NCBI GenBank assembly: GCA_035541895.1
Contig: DATKMK010000013.1
Coordinates: 1-64,000 of the forward strand
Reading direction: 5' to 3'
From: DATKMK01 sp035541895
Lineage (GTDB): Bacteria > Desulfobacterota > Binatia > HRBIN30 > JACQVA1
Length of the DNA stretch: 64,000 nucleotides
In this document: positions 25,297 to 32,298 of the stretch, in pieces
How the letters are laid out: every line of letters starts with the position of its first letter
How positions within the stretch are numbered: position 1 is the first letter of the stretch
Translations under genes and position numbers: made by a program
Notes under the pieces: generated by a model
Told to the model about the DNA's origin: nothing
Seen by the model: the letters and a program-made list of their open reading frames with translations, nothing else
Database searches by the model: none

Positions 25297-26505
25297 TCAG
25301 ACCACGCGCTCGCTGCGTAGCGCGTCGACTTCGTGCGGCGTGAGATGCAGGTCGCCTGTCAGCACGGCGTCGGTGTGCTCGCCCAACGTGGGCGCGGGCG
25401 AGCGCAATGTCCACGGCGTCTGGGAAAAGTGGTACGGCGCGCCCGGCACCGTCACCGGCCCCACAGTGGGCTGAGCCACGGTGGCGAAGAATCCGCGCGC
25501 GCGCAGGTGCTCGGAACGTAGCAGATCGCCCATCGTCGAGACCGGAGCGAACGGAATCCGCCGCTGCTGGGCGGCCCGATACAATTCGTCGACCCGCTGC
25601 TCCTTGACCCAGTCTTGCAGCATCAGCTTGAGCGCATCCCAGTTGGCCGCGCGCGTCAGGCGATTTTCAAACAGCTCCATGGCTGCCCACTCCGGGTTCC
25701 CCATCAGCTCGACGAAGCTGCGCCATTGATGTTCCTCGATGCAACAGAGGAAGATCCACCCGTCGGCGCACTCCATGAAGTCGAGCGGCTGAATCGGCTT
25801 CACACCCAGGCGGGACGCCACCAGGCCCATGTACGGCCAGTATTCGAAGGTCAGCTCCAAGATCGCCGCCAGGCATTCCTGGATCGACACGCTGACGTGT
25901 TGCCCTTGGCCGTCGCGCGCCGCGGCGTAGAGCGCTCCCAGCGTTGCCACTGCGGCGTTCACGCCGCCCTGAAATTCGGACTGATGGCCGAAGGTCTTCA
26001 GCGGCGGCATCGCTTCGGTTCCGGGGCCCCCGCCATTCAAGTAGGCGATGCCCCCGGCGTTCCACAGGATCATATCCGTCGCCGCGTACTCCCGATGCGG
26101 GCCGACCAGACCGAACGGCGTGATCGAGGTCATCACGAGGCGCGGATTGCGAGCGGCAAATCGGTCGTAGTCGAACCCGAGTGACGCCATCTCAGCCGGC
26201 GGGGCGTTGTGCACGAAGATGTCGGCCCGGTCGATCAGTGTGCCGAACAGTTCCCGGCCGCGTGTGGTGGTGAGGTCGAGCGTGATGCTGCGCTTGTTCG
26301 TGTTGAGGTAGATGTACAGCCCGCTGGCGTTCGGGTCCGGCCGTCCGCCGGGAAACGGTCCGCGCCGACGCGAGCTGTCACCCGCAAGCGGTTCGACCTT
26401 AATCACCTCCGCACCGAGATCTGCGAGGAGTTTCGAGGCGTAAGGTGCGGCGACGAGATCGCCACACTCCACTACCCGCACCCCGCTCAACGCATGCTCG
26501 TTCAT
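25297..26505 (-). CDS. CaiB/BaiF family CoA-transferase (first copy of the pair)
   Basis: The 402-residue protein is a class III CoA-transferase with GVRVVECGDLVAAPYASKLLADLGAEVIKVEP at residues 8-39, TNKRSITLDLTT, an LYIYLNTNKRS nucleotide-binding-like segment and a GGVNAAVATLGALYAAARDGQGQHVSVS region near 185. It starts at ATG 26505 and runs into the second CaiB gene 11 bases later. The two chains differ greatly in sequence, so this is not a recent duplication. A role in moving CoA onto a carboxylic acid before beta-oxidation fits the acyl-CoA genes elsewhere in the window. Confidence 0.9.
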   Translation of the reverse strand: MNEHALSGVRVVECGDLVAAPYASKLLADLGAEVIKVEPLAGDSSRRRGPFPGGRPDPNASGLYIYLNTNKRSITLDLTTTRGRELFGTLIDRADIFVHNAPPAEMASLGFDYDRFAARNPRLVMTSITPFGLVGPHREYAATDMILWNAGGIAYLNGGGPGTEAMPPLKTFGHQSEFQGGVNAAVATLGALYAAARDGQGQHVSVSIQECLAAILELTFEYWPYMGLVASRLGVKPIQPLDFMECADGWIFLCCIEEHQWRSFVELMGNPEWAAMELFENRLTRAANWDALKLMLQDWVKEQRVDELYRAAQQRRIPFAPVSTMGDLLRSEHLRARGFFATVAQPTVGPVTVPGAPYHFSQTPWTLRSPAPTLGEHTDAVLTGDLHLTPHEVDALRSERVV

Positions 26506-26574
26506 AGTCCGGGCCTCAGATGGGGTCGTGGCGTACCACGAACAAGCGGCAACGCCAACGACGAAATCTCCGAC

Positions 26575-26829
26575 CTAGCGAAGGTCGGGCGGAAGCCAGT
26601 CGAGTAGCTGCTCGGGATTTGCCGGTTCGGCGCGATCGCGCGCCGCGAGCATGAAGTCAGTGTGGGAGAACCGTTGCGCGTCCCACTCGCGCTGGACGGT
26701 CCACGACCCGTCCGCAGTGCGCACCAGCAGGTGCACCCGTTGTTGATCGGTGAGCCCGACGGCGGCCCGCTCACTCGGGGTCATCGCGAAGAGCACATAC
26801 GATGCGTGTCTCGTCGTCACAAAGTACAT
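26575..26829 (-). CDS. Small protein of unknown function
   Basis: The 84-residue product starts at ATG 26829, sixteen bases after the stop of the 221-residue upstream gene, and they are probably cotranscribed. It is hydrophilic with an alternating beta-like pattern (YFVTTRHASYVLFAMTP, RVHLLVRTADGSWTVQREWD) and ends DWLPPDLR. No membrane segment or known motif is seen. The frame is open further upstream inside the neighbour, so the start is uncertain. Confidence 0.5.
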   Translation of the reverse strand: MYFVTTRHASYVLFAMTPSERAAVGLTDQQRVHLLVRTADGSWTVQREWDAQRFSHTDFMLAARDRAEPANPEQLLDWLPPDLR

Positions 26830-26845
26830 ACGCGCCGCGTCCGTA

Positions 26846-27511
26846 TCACGTGCTCGGCAGACGAACCGGACAGACGCCAAGCCCGCCATGGCGGACGGCC
26901 GGCGAGAAGGCGAGAATCTGCATGCCCGCGTCGGTGAATCCGCCGATATTGACGTAGCCACCATCGAGCGTGCACGATCGCGACCAGTCCCACGAATCGG
27001 CCAGCAGCCGTTCGCCGCGCGCGACGGAGAAGAGCGTGGCGTCGTATGCGATCTCGACGGCGGTGCGCCGCCGTACGCCTGTGGGGGGCACTCGTCGCTC
27101 CGTTGCCCAGCGCGCCAGCGCAGCGTCCTGTTCGCCGTAGGTCAGGTTGAGGGTGCTTGCGATGGGCTGTTTGCTGACCAACGACCAGCCGACGTTGCAG
27201 GTATCGGACGCGGCCAGCGGCTCCAACGCAATGCCCCAATCATCCTTCAACTGGTATCCCATCTTGCGCAAGAGCCGTTGGTCGAAGGCCTCCGGAGCGC
27301 GCTCGATCAGCCGATTGAGTGTCAGCGATTGTTGCTCGTCGCGAGCGATCCGCAACACGAGAAACTCGCCGGCGGCGGCCTCAAGCTCGGCGGGGGTGTA
27401 GGGAATCGCCGGCGCCGCGATCGCGACGCCGAAGGCGGCCCGAACTTCATCGGGGCCCAAGACGTCGGTGCCGAGTAGACGGCGAGCGGTTGTGAGATCG
27501 CACACAGCCAT
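26846..27511 (-). CDS. Protein of unknown function
   Basis: The 221-residue product has no signal peptide. Residues 1-100 look helical, with LGPDEVRAAFG and YTPAELEAAAGEFLVLR. The middle has QLKDDWGIALEPLAASDTCNVGWSLVSKQPIASTLNLTYGEQ. A C-terminal segment has paired basic residues and a Cys near 180. The N-terminal DVLGPDEV...FLVLRIARDE pattern is reminiscent of a ligand-binding or regulator fold, but I cannot name it. It lies between moaA and the small gene 26575-26829 on the same strand, 70 bases after moaA. Confidence 0.55.
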   Translation of the reverse strand: MAVCDLTTARRLLGTDVLGPDEVRAAFGVAIAAPAIPYTPAELEAAAGEFLVLRIARDEQQSLTLNRLIERAPEAFDQRLLRKMGYQLKDDWGIALEPLAASDTCNVGWSLVSKQPIASTLNLTYGEQDAALARWATERRVPPTGVRRRTAVEIAYDATLFSVARGERLLADSWDWSRSCTLDGGYVNIGGFTDAGMQILAFSPAVRHGGLGVCPVRLPST

Positions 27512-27581
27512 GAGCGGGCGCGGATCATAACAACTGGCGACACAGACTCAAGGGCAGGGCAAGCTTTGACGCCGGCGGCGT

Positions 27582-28580
27582 TCACCCGCCGAGGTGGTAC
27601 ATGCTGCGCGCTTCGGTCGACCGGCCGCGATCAAGATGGTGGCCCGTGGGTTTTGTGGCGACGGCGCGCAACAGAATGCTCGCCAACGCGGCCTCGGATG
27701 CGCCGCCACGCAGCGCCCGGCGCACGTCCAACTCGTCGTCGTTGAGGAGACAGAGGTGAAATTTTCCGTCGGCGGTGAGCCGCATGCGGTTGCATGCTCC
27801 GCAGTACGGCTGACTCACGGGGCTGATGAATCCGACGATCCCGCGCGCGTTCGCCAGCCGATAGTTGACCGACTCGTCGCTCGCATGCTGCCGCGGTTCG
27901 GGGACGAGCGCGCCGAGCGACGTTTCGATGCGCTCGCGGGTGACCGTGTTGGAGACGTATTGGGAGAGGGCGACCCGCGCGCACTCGGCGCCCCCGAGCG
28001 GCATGAGTTCGATGAAGCGCACATGCCAGTCGTGGGCGCGCGTCAGGCGCGCCATCTCGACGACGTCTTCATCGTTGAAGCCGAGCGTGACGACCGTGTT
28101 CAGCTTGATCGGTCGCAACCCCGCGCCTTCCGCTGCTTCGATGCCCGCCCAAATCTCCTGCACGGTTCCGAAGCGCATGATGCGCTGCAATCGCCCCGGA
28201 TGAAGCGTGTCGATGTGAACGTTTACGCGGTGCAGGCCGGCCTCCGCCAGTGACTTGGCCAGCCGGGGTAGCAGGATTCCGTTGGTGGTCATGGCCAGAT
28301 CCCGGACACCATCGATCGCCGCGACGCGCCCGACGATCTCGAGCAAATCGGCGCGCAGCGTCGGTTCGCCGCCAGTCAGCCGGAACTTGCGAAAGCCGGC
28401 CGTCACCGCCGCGCGCACGACCCGCTCGATCTCGCTCGCCGTCAGCAGTTCGCTCCCCGGCGCGAACTGCAGCCCGGTGAGGGGCATGCAGTACACGCAA
28501 CGCAGGTTGCAATGATCGATCAGCGAGATGCGCAGGTAATCGATCTCGCGCCCGAACTCATCGCGCGGCATGCACCGCAT
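27582..28580 (-). CDS. moaA: GTP 3',8-cyclase MoaA (molybdenum cofactor biosynthesis)
   Basis: The 332-residue protein is a radical SAM enzyme with the N-terminal cluster C24-x3-C28-x2-C31 (DHCNLRCVYCMP), the S-adenosylmethionine GGEPTLR motif at 70-76, and a second iron-sulfur site at C260, C263 and C277. It ends in the GG dipeptide needed for activity. It converts GTP to 3',8-cyclo-GTP in the first step of molybdopterin synthesis. An ATG at 28571 is an alternative start. No moaC or other cofactor genes are adjacent, so the pathway is dispersed. Confidence 0.95.
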   Translation of the reverse strand: MRCMPRDEFGREIDYLRISLIDHCNLRCVYCMPLTGLQFAPGSELLTASEIERVVRAAVTAGFRKFRLTGGEPTLRADLLEIVGRVAAIDGVRDLAMTTNGILLPRLAKSLAEAGLHRVNVHIDTLHPGRLQRIMRFGTVQEIWAGIEAAEGAGLRPIKLNTVVTLGFNDEDVVEMARLTRAHDWHVRFIELMPLGGAECARVALSQYVSNTVTRERIETSLGALVPEPRQHASDESVNYRLANARGIVGFISPVSQPYCGACNRMRLTADGKFHLCLLNDDELDVRRALRGGASEAALASILLRAVATKPTGHHLDRGRSTEARSMYHLGG

Positions 28581-28710
28581 GTCGCCCCAGGGCCGGTGCT
28601 ATGTCAAGGCGCGCTGCGTGAGCGCGTCTGCAGCGGCGTGCATCAAGACGCCGATTTCCCTCGCCTTCCTTGGGAGAGAAGCTGAGAGCGCACCGTGCGG
28701 GCCAAATCGC

Positions 28711-28740
28711 TTGACAAAGAATGCGTGGCCTCGCTAAATG
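28711..28740 (+). promoter_or_regulatory. sigma70-type promoter for the dockerin/cohesin-like gene cluster
   Basis: A perfect TTGACA (28711-28716) is followed after 18 bases by TAAATG (28735-28740). Transcription would begin near 28747, giving a leader of about 120 bases before the ATG at 28868. No competing strong promoter is seen between here and the terminator at 32251, so it may drive all three genes. Confidence 0.5.
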
Positions 28741-28867
28741 GGTGCCTCTTTCAGCGGGACAAGACAATCAAGGTTGCAGAATTTTGACCAGGCCGAGACC
28801 GACAGCCGTGTGCAGCGAAGTCCTGACGGGTCGTGCGACCACGTTAGGCGTCTCCCAGCGGCGGCAG

Positions 28868-30220
28868 ATGAGGATCGCTATGCTCCGACTGCTTGTGATG
28901 CTCCTTTTGAGCGGGTTCGCTGCGACCCACGCTGATGTGGCGCACGCTCAAACGAATCCGATTCATTTCAAAGACAAGACCGACGTGACCGCCGGTACTG
29001 CGCCGGCGGCCGTTCTGGCGGCTGACCTCAACAAGGACGGCAATGTCGATATCGCCGTCGCGAACAGCGACGATGCGAGCGTAAGCGTCATGCTGGGTGA
29101 TGGGAGCGGCAGTTATCCGTCCGGCACGACGACGTTCGGCACCGGCGACTCTCCCGTGAGCGTCGCGACCGCGGACGTCAACGGCGATGGCAACGCCGAT
29201 CTCGTCGTGAGTAACGATTTGTCCGACAACGTGAGCGTCTTGCTTGGGACCGGCACAACAACCTTGTTTGGTGCCGCACTCAACGCGGACACCGGCGGCA
29301 GCCCCGAGACGGTGGTGACCGGTGACTTCGACGGCGATAAGAAGCTCGATGTCGCCACCGCGGACCAGCTCGACGACACGGTTACGGTTCAGTTCGGCAA
29401 GAAGGACGGAACCTTTCAGAACGCGCGCTCATATGATGTCCCCACGAGTCCGACAGGATTGGCGGTTGGCGATGTGGTCGGGGATTCGTCGTTGGATCTA
29501 GTGGTGACGGCAATCGACGCCGATCTGGTGGTGGTGCTGCAAGGTAATCGCGATGGTACATTTCAAGTGCCGGACTGCACCGCCGACCCGCTGCCCGCGC
29601 TGTGTTTGAGCGCCGGCTCGGCACCTTCCGGCGTCGCGGTCGCGGACGTCAGCGGCGACGGCAAGCTGGATATCATTGTTGCCAACGAAAATGACGACAC
29701 GATTTCGGTGTTGGTCAACAAGGGCGACGGGACCTTTGCGGTTGCGGTTAATTTGGATGCGGGCTTGTTTGCCTTCCCGGTGAGCGTCGCGGTCGCGGAT
29801 TTCGACGGTGACGGCAAGCCCGACATCGTGTCCGCCAACAGTGGCAATGACGACGTCACCGTCTTCCGCGGAAACGGTGGTGGCTCGTTCGAACCCGCCC
29901 TCCACTTCGACACCGATGGCACACCGGTCGGCGTTGCGGTGGGTGATGCCAACGGTGACAAGAAGCCTGACATCTTTACGGCGAACATCGATACCGACGA
30001 CGTTTCCGTCCTCTTGAATGACAGCGCCGGAGGGTGTACTGGCGATTGCGACGGAAGCAACACCGTGTCGGTCGACGAGTTGGTGAAAGGCGTCAATATC
30101 GCCTTGGGTAACTTGGACCCGAGCGTATGTACGTCGTTCGACAAGGATGGCAACGGTCACGTCACGGTCGACGAGCTCGTTTTGGCCGTGAACAATGCAC
30201 TGAGTGGATGCACGCAGTGA
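28868..30220 (+). CDS. Secreted FG-GAP/VCBS propeller protein with C-terminal dockerin-like EF-hand pair
   Basis: The 450-residue protein has a signal peptide (residues 1-26; ATG 28880 is an alternative start) and about seven FG-GAP/VCBS repeats with calcium loops such as NKDGNVDIAVAN, NGDGNADLVVSN and DGDGKPDIVSAN, giving one beta-propeller. From residue 390 a dockerin-like module follows with two canonical 12-residue EF loops, DCDGSNTVSVDE and DKDGNGHVTVDE, framed by four cysteines and ending at GCTQ. Type I dockerins carry two such calcium loops and bind cohesins. A cohesin-like protein is encoded two genes downstream, so binding to it is a direct, testable idea. It has no tail anchor of its own. 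Confidence 0.83.
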   Translation: MRIAMLRLLVMLLLSGFAATHADVAHAQTNPIHFKDKTDVTAGTAPAAVLAADLNKDGNVDIAVANSDDASVSVMLGDGSGSYPSGTTTFGTGDSPVSVATADVNGDGNADLVVSNDLSDNVSVLLGTGTTTLFGAALNADTGGSPETVVTGDFDGDKKLDVATADQLDDTVTVQFGKKDGTFQNARSYDVPTSPTGLAVGDVVGDSSLDLVVTAIDADLVVVLQGNRDGTFQVPDCTADPLPALCLSAGSAPSGVAVADVSGDGKLDIIVANENDDTISVLVNKGDGTFAVAVNLDAGLFAFPVSVAVADFDGDGKPDIVSANSGNDDVTVFRGNGGGSFEPALHFDTDGTPVGVAVGDANGDKKPDIFTANIDTDDVSVLLNDSAGGCTGDCDGSNTVSVDELVKGVNIALGNLDPSVCTSFDKDGNGHVTVDELVLAVNNALSGCTQ

Positions 30221-30285
30221 GCGCGAATCGGGATCGGAAGTTGGTGGTGGGGGCATGCGGCCGCGGGCTGCGGGAGGTTGTATCT

Positions 30286-31200
30286 ATGCTTAGCCGAGTG
30301 GCGGTGACGAGCGCGGCGGTTTTGGTGGCATCGTGGCTGGTCGCGAGACCCGGCGCCGCGCAACAGCCGTCGGCCTGCGACACAAATTGTGCGACTCTCA
30401 GCGTCAGCGCCAATTCTCCGAGTGGTGGCAACATCCCGGTTACGGTCTCGTTCACGCAAGGGCCGGACGATGGCCAGCAGGACAAGGGGAACGACGACAC
30501 CGCAGCGATTGCGTTTACACTCGGCATGCCTGGAGTGGGCAGTTCGACTCCGCTGCGCCTCGCCGATTGCACCATCGGCGGCGACGGACTCACGCCCGCG
30601 ATCACAGTCCCCGACGCAATCAAAGGCACGTTCAAAGTGGTGATCGAAAACTTGCAATGTACGACGACCACCGGAACGCCGCGCACGCGCTGCCTATGCC
30701 CCGACGCGGGTCAGCAGCGGGACAACTTCATCAACGTGGTAGTGTACGGTCCCAAAGATCTGCCGACCAGTGGACCGGTAGCGATTCCGGTGTTGCCGAG
30801 CGGTCCGCTCCTTACCGTCAATGTGCATCAGGATTCCACCGCGAAAACCGAACTCCATCTTTTCTCGGAAATCGACAATCAGACGACATATCCGAAGCCG
30901 CAGTTCGGTGCGTACGCCTCGATCGGCGACAAATCCGCCATCGATCAGACATTCGATCGCGGAGCGAACAAGAGCAAGATCGTCCTGACCAACACGACGG
31001 TCGGGTCGAATGCGTGCGTCGGTGATTGCGACGGCAGCAACACCGTGTCGGTCGACGAACTGGTGAAGGGTGTCAACATCGCGCTCGGCCTGGCGGACGT
31101 CTCAACCTGCTCGGCTTTCGATGCGGACAATAGCAACACCGTGACCGTCGACGAATTGGTCAAGGGCGTGAACAACGCGCTCAGTGGGTGTTCGTCGTAG
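30286..31200 (+). CDS. Secreted protein of unknown fold with C-terminal dockerin-like EF-hand pair
   Basis: The 304-residue protein starts at an ATG preceded by GGGAGG and has a signal peptide (residues 1-25). Residues 26-240 are an unknown, probably beta-rich domain with cysteines at CDTNC, CTIGG, CTTTTGTPRTRCLCPD and many short strands (SVSANSPSGGNIPVTVSF). The end is a dockerin-like pair with loops DCDGSNTVSVDE and DADNSNTVTVDE. The first loop region is identical in protein sequence over the first 24 residues to that of the preceding gene, starting at GDCDG. It is 65 bases after that gene and likely in the same operon. Confidence 0.72.
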   Translation: MLSRVAVTSAAVLVASWLVARPGAAQQPSACDTNCATLSVSANSPSGGNIPVTVSFTQGPDDGQQDKGNDDTAAIAFTLGMPGVGSSTPLRLADCTIGGDGLTPAITVPDAIKGTFKVVIENLQCTTTTGTPRTRCLCPDAGQQRDNFINVVVYGPKDLPTSGPVAIPVLPSGPLLTVNVHQDSTAKTELHLFSEIDNQTTYPKPQFGAYASIGDKSAIDQTFDRGANKSKIVLTNTTVGSNACVGDCDGSNTVSVDELVKGVNIALGLADVSTCSAFDADNSNTVTVDELVKGVNNALSGCSS

Positions 31201-31316
31201 TGAGGAAGCGCACGGTGGGGAACGCGCAAACCATTGGTGACGCCGAGGCATTGGCCGACTCGGCTATCTCCGAAAGAACAGGTCGGCCAGCAAATGCTCA
31301 GCGAGGAGGGCGAACG

Positions 31317-32219
31317 ATGAGAACGCGGATGTTTCAGGGCTTGGCGGCGGCAACAGGGCTGCTCCTGCTATCGGCCGCAGCGCAGGCGACGGTGCAGGTC
31401 AACGTTGGAAGCGCTTCAGGCGCAGCGGGGACGCAGGTCAATATCGACGTCTCGTTGGTGGGCGGCGGTGCCGAAGTTGCCGCGACTTCGAACGACATCA
31501 TTTTCGACGGCTCGGTCGTCTCGCTGACGACGACATGTGCGTCGGGAACGAACAAGGGTAACGTCTGTACGACCGATGACGATTGCCCAGGTTCGACGAC
31601 GACCGGCCGCTGCAATTCCAATAGCGCATGCAAGATCAATCCGGATATTGGTGCCGCGACCCCTGATTGCATCGACGATCCGACCTCCGGGCCCTGCAAG
31701 TCGCTGAACAAGGCCGTGGCGACGTGTCCCGGTCCCCAGTCCGACCCGTGCCCCGACGGCGATGATGGGAAGACTCGTTTCCGCGGCATCATCTTGGCCA
31801 CCAACAACACCACGACGATTCCGGATGGCGTCCTCTACACCTGCACCTTCACGATCGCAGCCGGTGCGACCGCAGGAGCCGATCTTACCAACGTGGGCGC
31901 CAGCTCCAGCGACCCGAGCGGCGGAAAGCTGGATTCAACCGGGGCAAACGGCCGAATCGACGTGACCGTCGACACGCCGACTCCAACGGTAACCGACACG
32001 CCGGTGGCGCCGACGGCAACCAGCACCGTTCCGCCAACCGATACGCCGGTGCCGACGGCGACGAAGACCAACACCCCGGTGCCGACTGCCACGAACACGC
32101 GGGCGCCCGGTGGCGAGGACGATGGTTGTCAGATCGGTGCGGGTCACAGCAGCAACAGTGGTTGGCTGATGATGCTGCCTGTAGCGGCGTTGATCGTGCT
32201 GCGCCGTCGCTCGCGCTAG
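31317..32219 (+). CDS. Cohesin-like, cysteine-rich surface protein with Pro/Thr stalk and C-terminal Cys-helix-Arg tail
   Basis: The 300-residue protein starts after AGGAGG and has a signal peptide (residues 1-24). The mature start VQVNVGSASGAAGTQVNIDV...SNDIIFDGSVVS has the VxVG..xGxxGxxVxVxV pattern of cohesin domains. A disulfide-rich insert (about nine cysteines, residues 75-150) follows the first strands, and the cohesin-like strands resume near 165 (VLYTCTFTIAAGA, DLTNVGASSSDP). A 45-residue Pro/Thr stalk and a tail with GCQI, SGW, a hydrophobic helix and RRRSR complete it. The shape is that of an anchored scaffold protein, next to three dockerin-like genes. Binding is inferred, not shown. 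Confidence 0.72.
   Translation: MRTRMFQGLAAATGLLLLSAAAQATVQVNVGSASGAAGTQVNIDVSLVGGGAEVAATSNDIIFDGSVVSLTTTCASGTNKGNVCTTDDDCPGSTTTGRCNSNSACKINPDIGAATPDCIDDPTSGPCKSLNKAVATCPGPQSDPCPDGDDGKTRFRGIILATNNTTTIPDGVLYTCTFTIAAGATAGADLTNVGASSSDPSGGKLDSTGANGRIDVTVDTPTPTVTDTPVAPTATSTVPPTDTPVPTATKTNTPVPTATNTRAPGGEDDGCQIGAGHSSNSGWLMMLPVAALIVLRRRSR
31974..32106 (+). repeat. Pro/Thr stalk coding repeat
   Basis: Degenerate repeats of CCGACGGCGACG-like units encode a Thr/Pro/Val stalk between the cohesin-like domain and the C-terminal tail of the preceding gene. Confidence 0.65.
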
Positions 32220-32250
32220 TCGCCAACGCGCAGAGAACCTGTGTCTCAGC

Positions 32251-32281
32251 GAGGGGGCCGCTGTCGGCCCCCTCTTTTTTT
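32251..32281 (+). terminator. strong rho-independent terminator after the cohesin-like gene
   Basis: GAGGGGGCCG (32251-32260) and CGGCCCCCTC (32265-32274) form a perfect ten-base stem with a CTGT loop, followed by seven T. It closes the three-gene operon that starts near 28747 and lies just before the subtilase. Confidence 0.93.
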
Positions 32282-32298
32282 GTGCAAGCTTGAACCGA

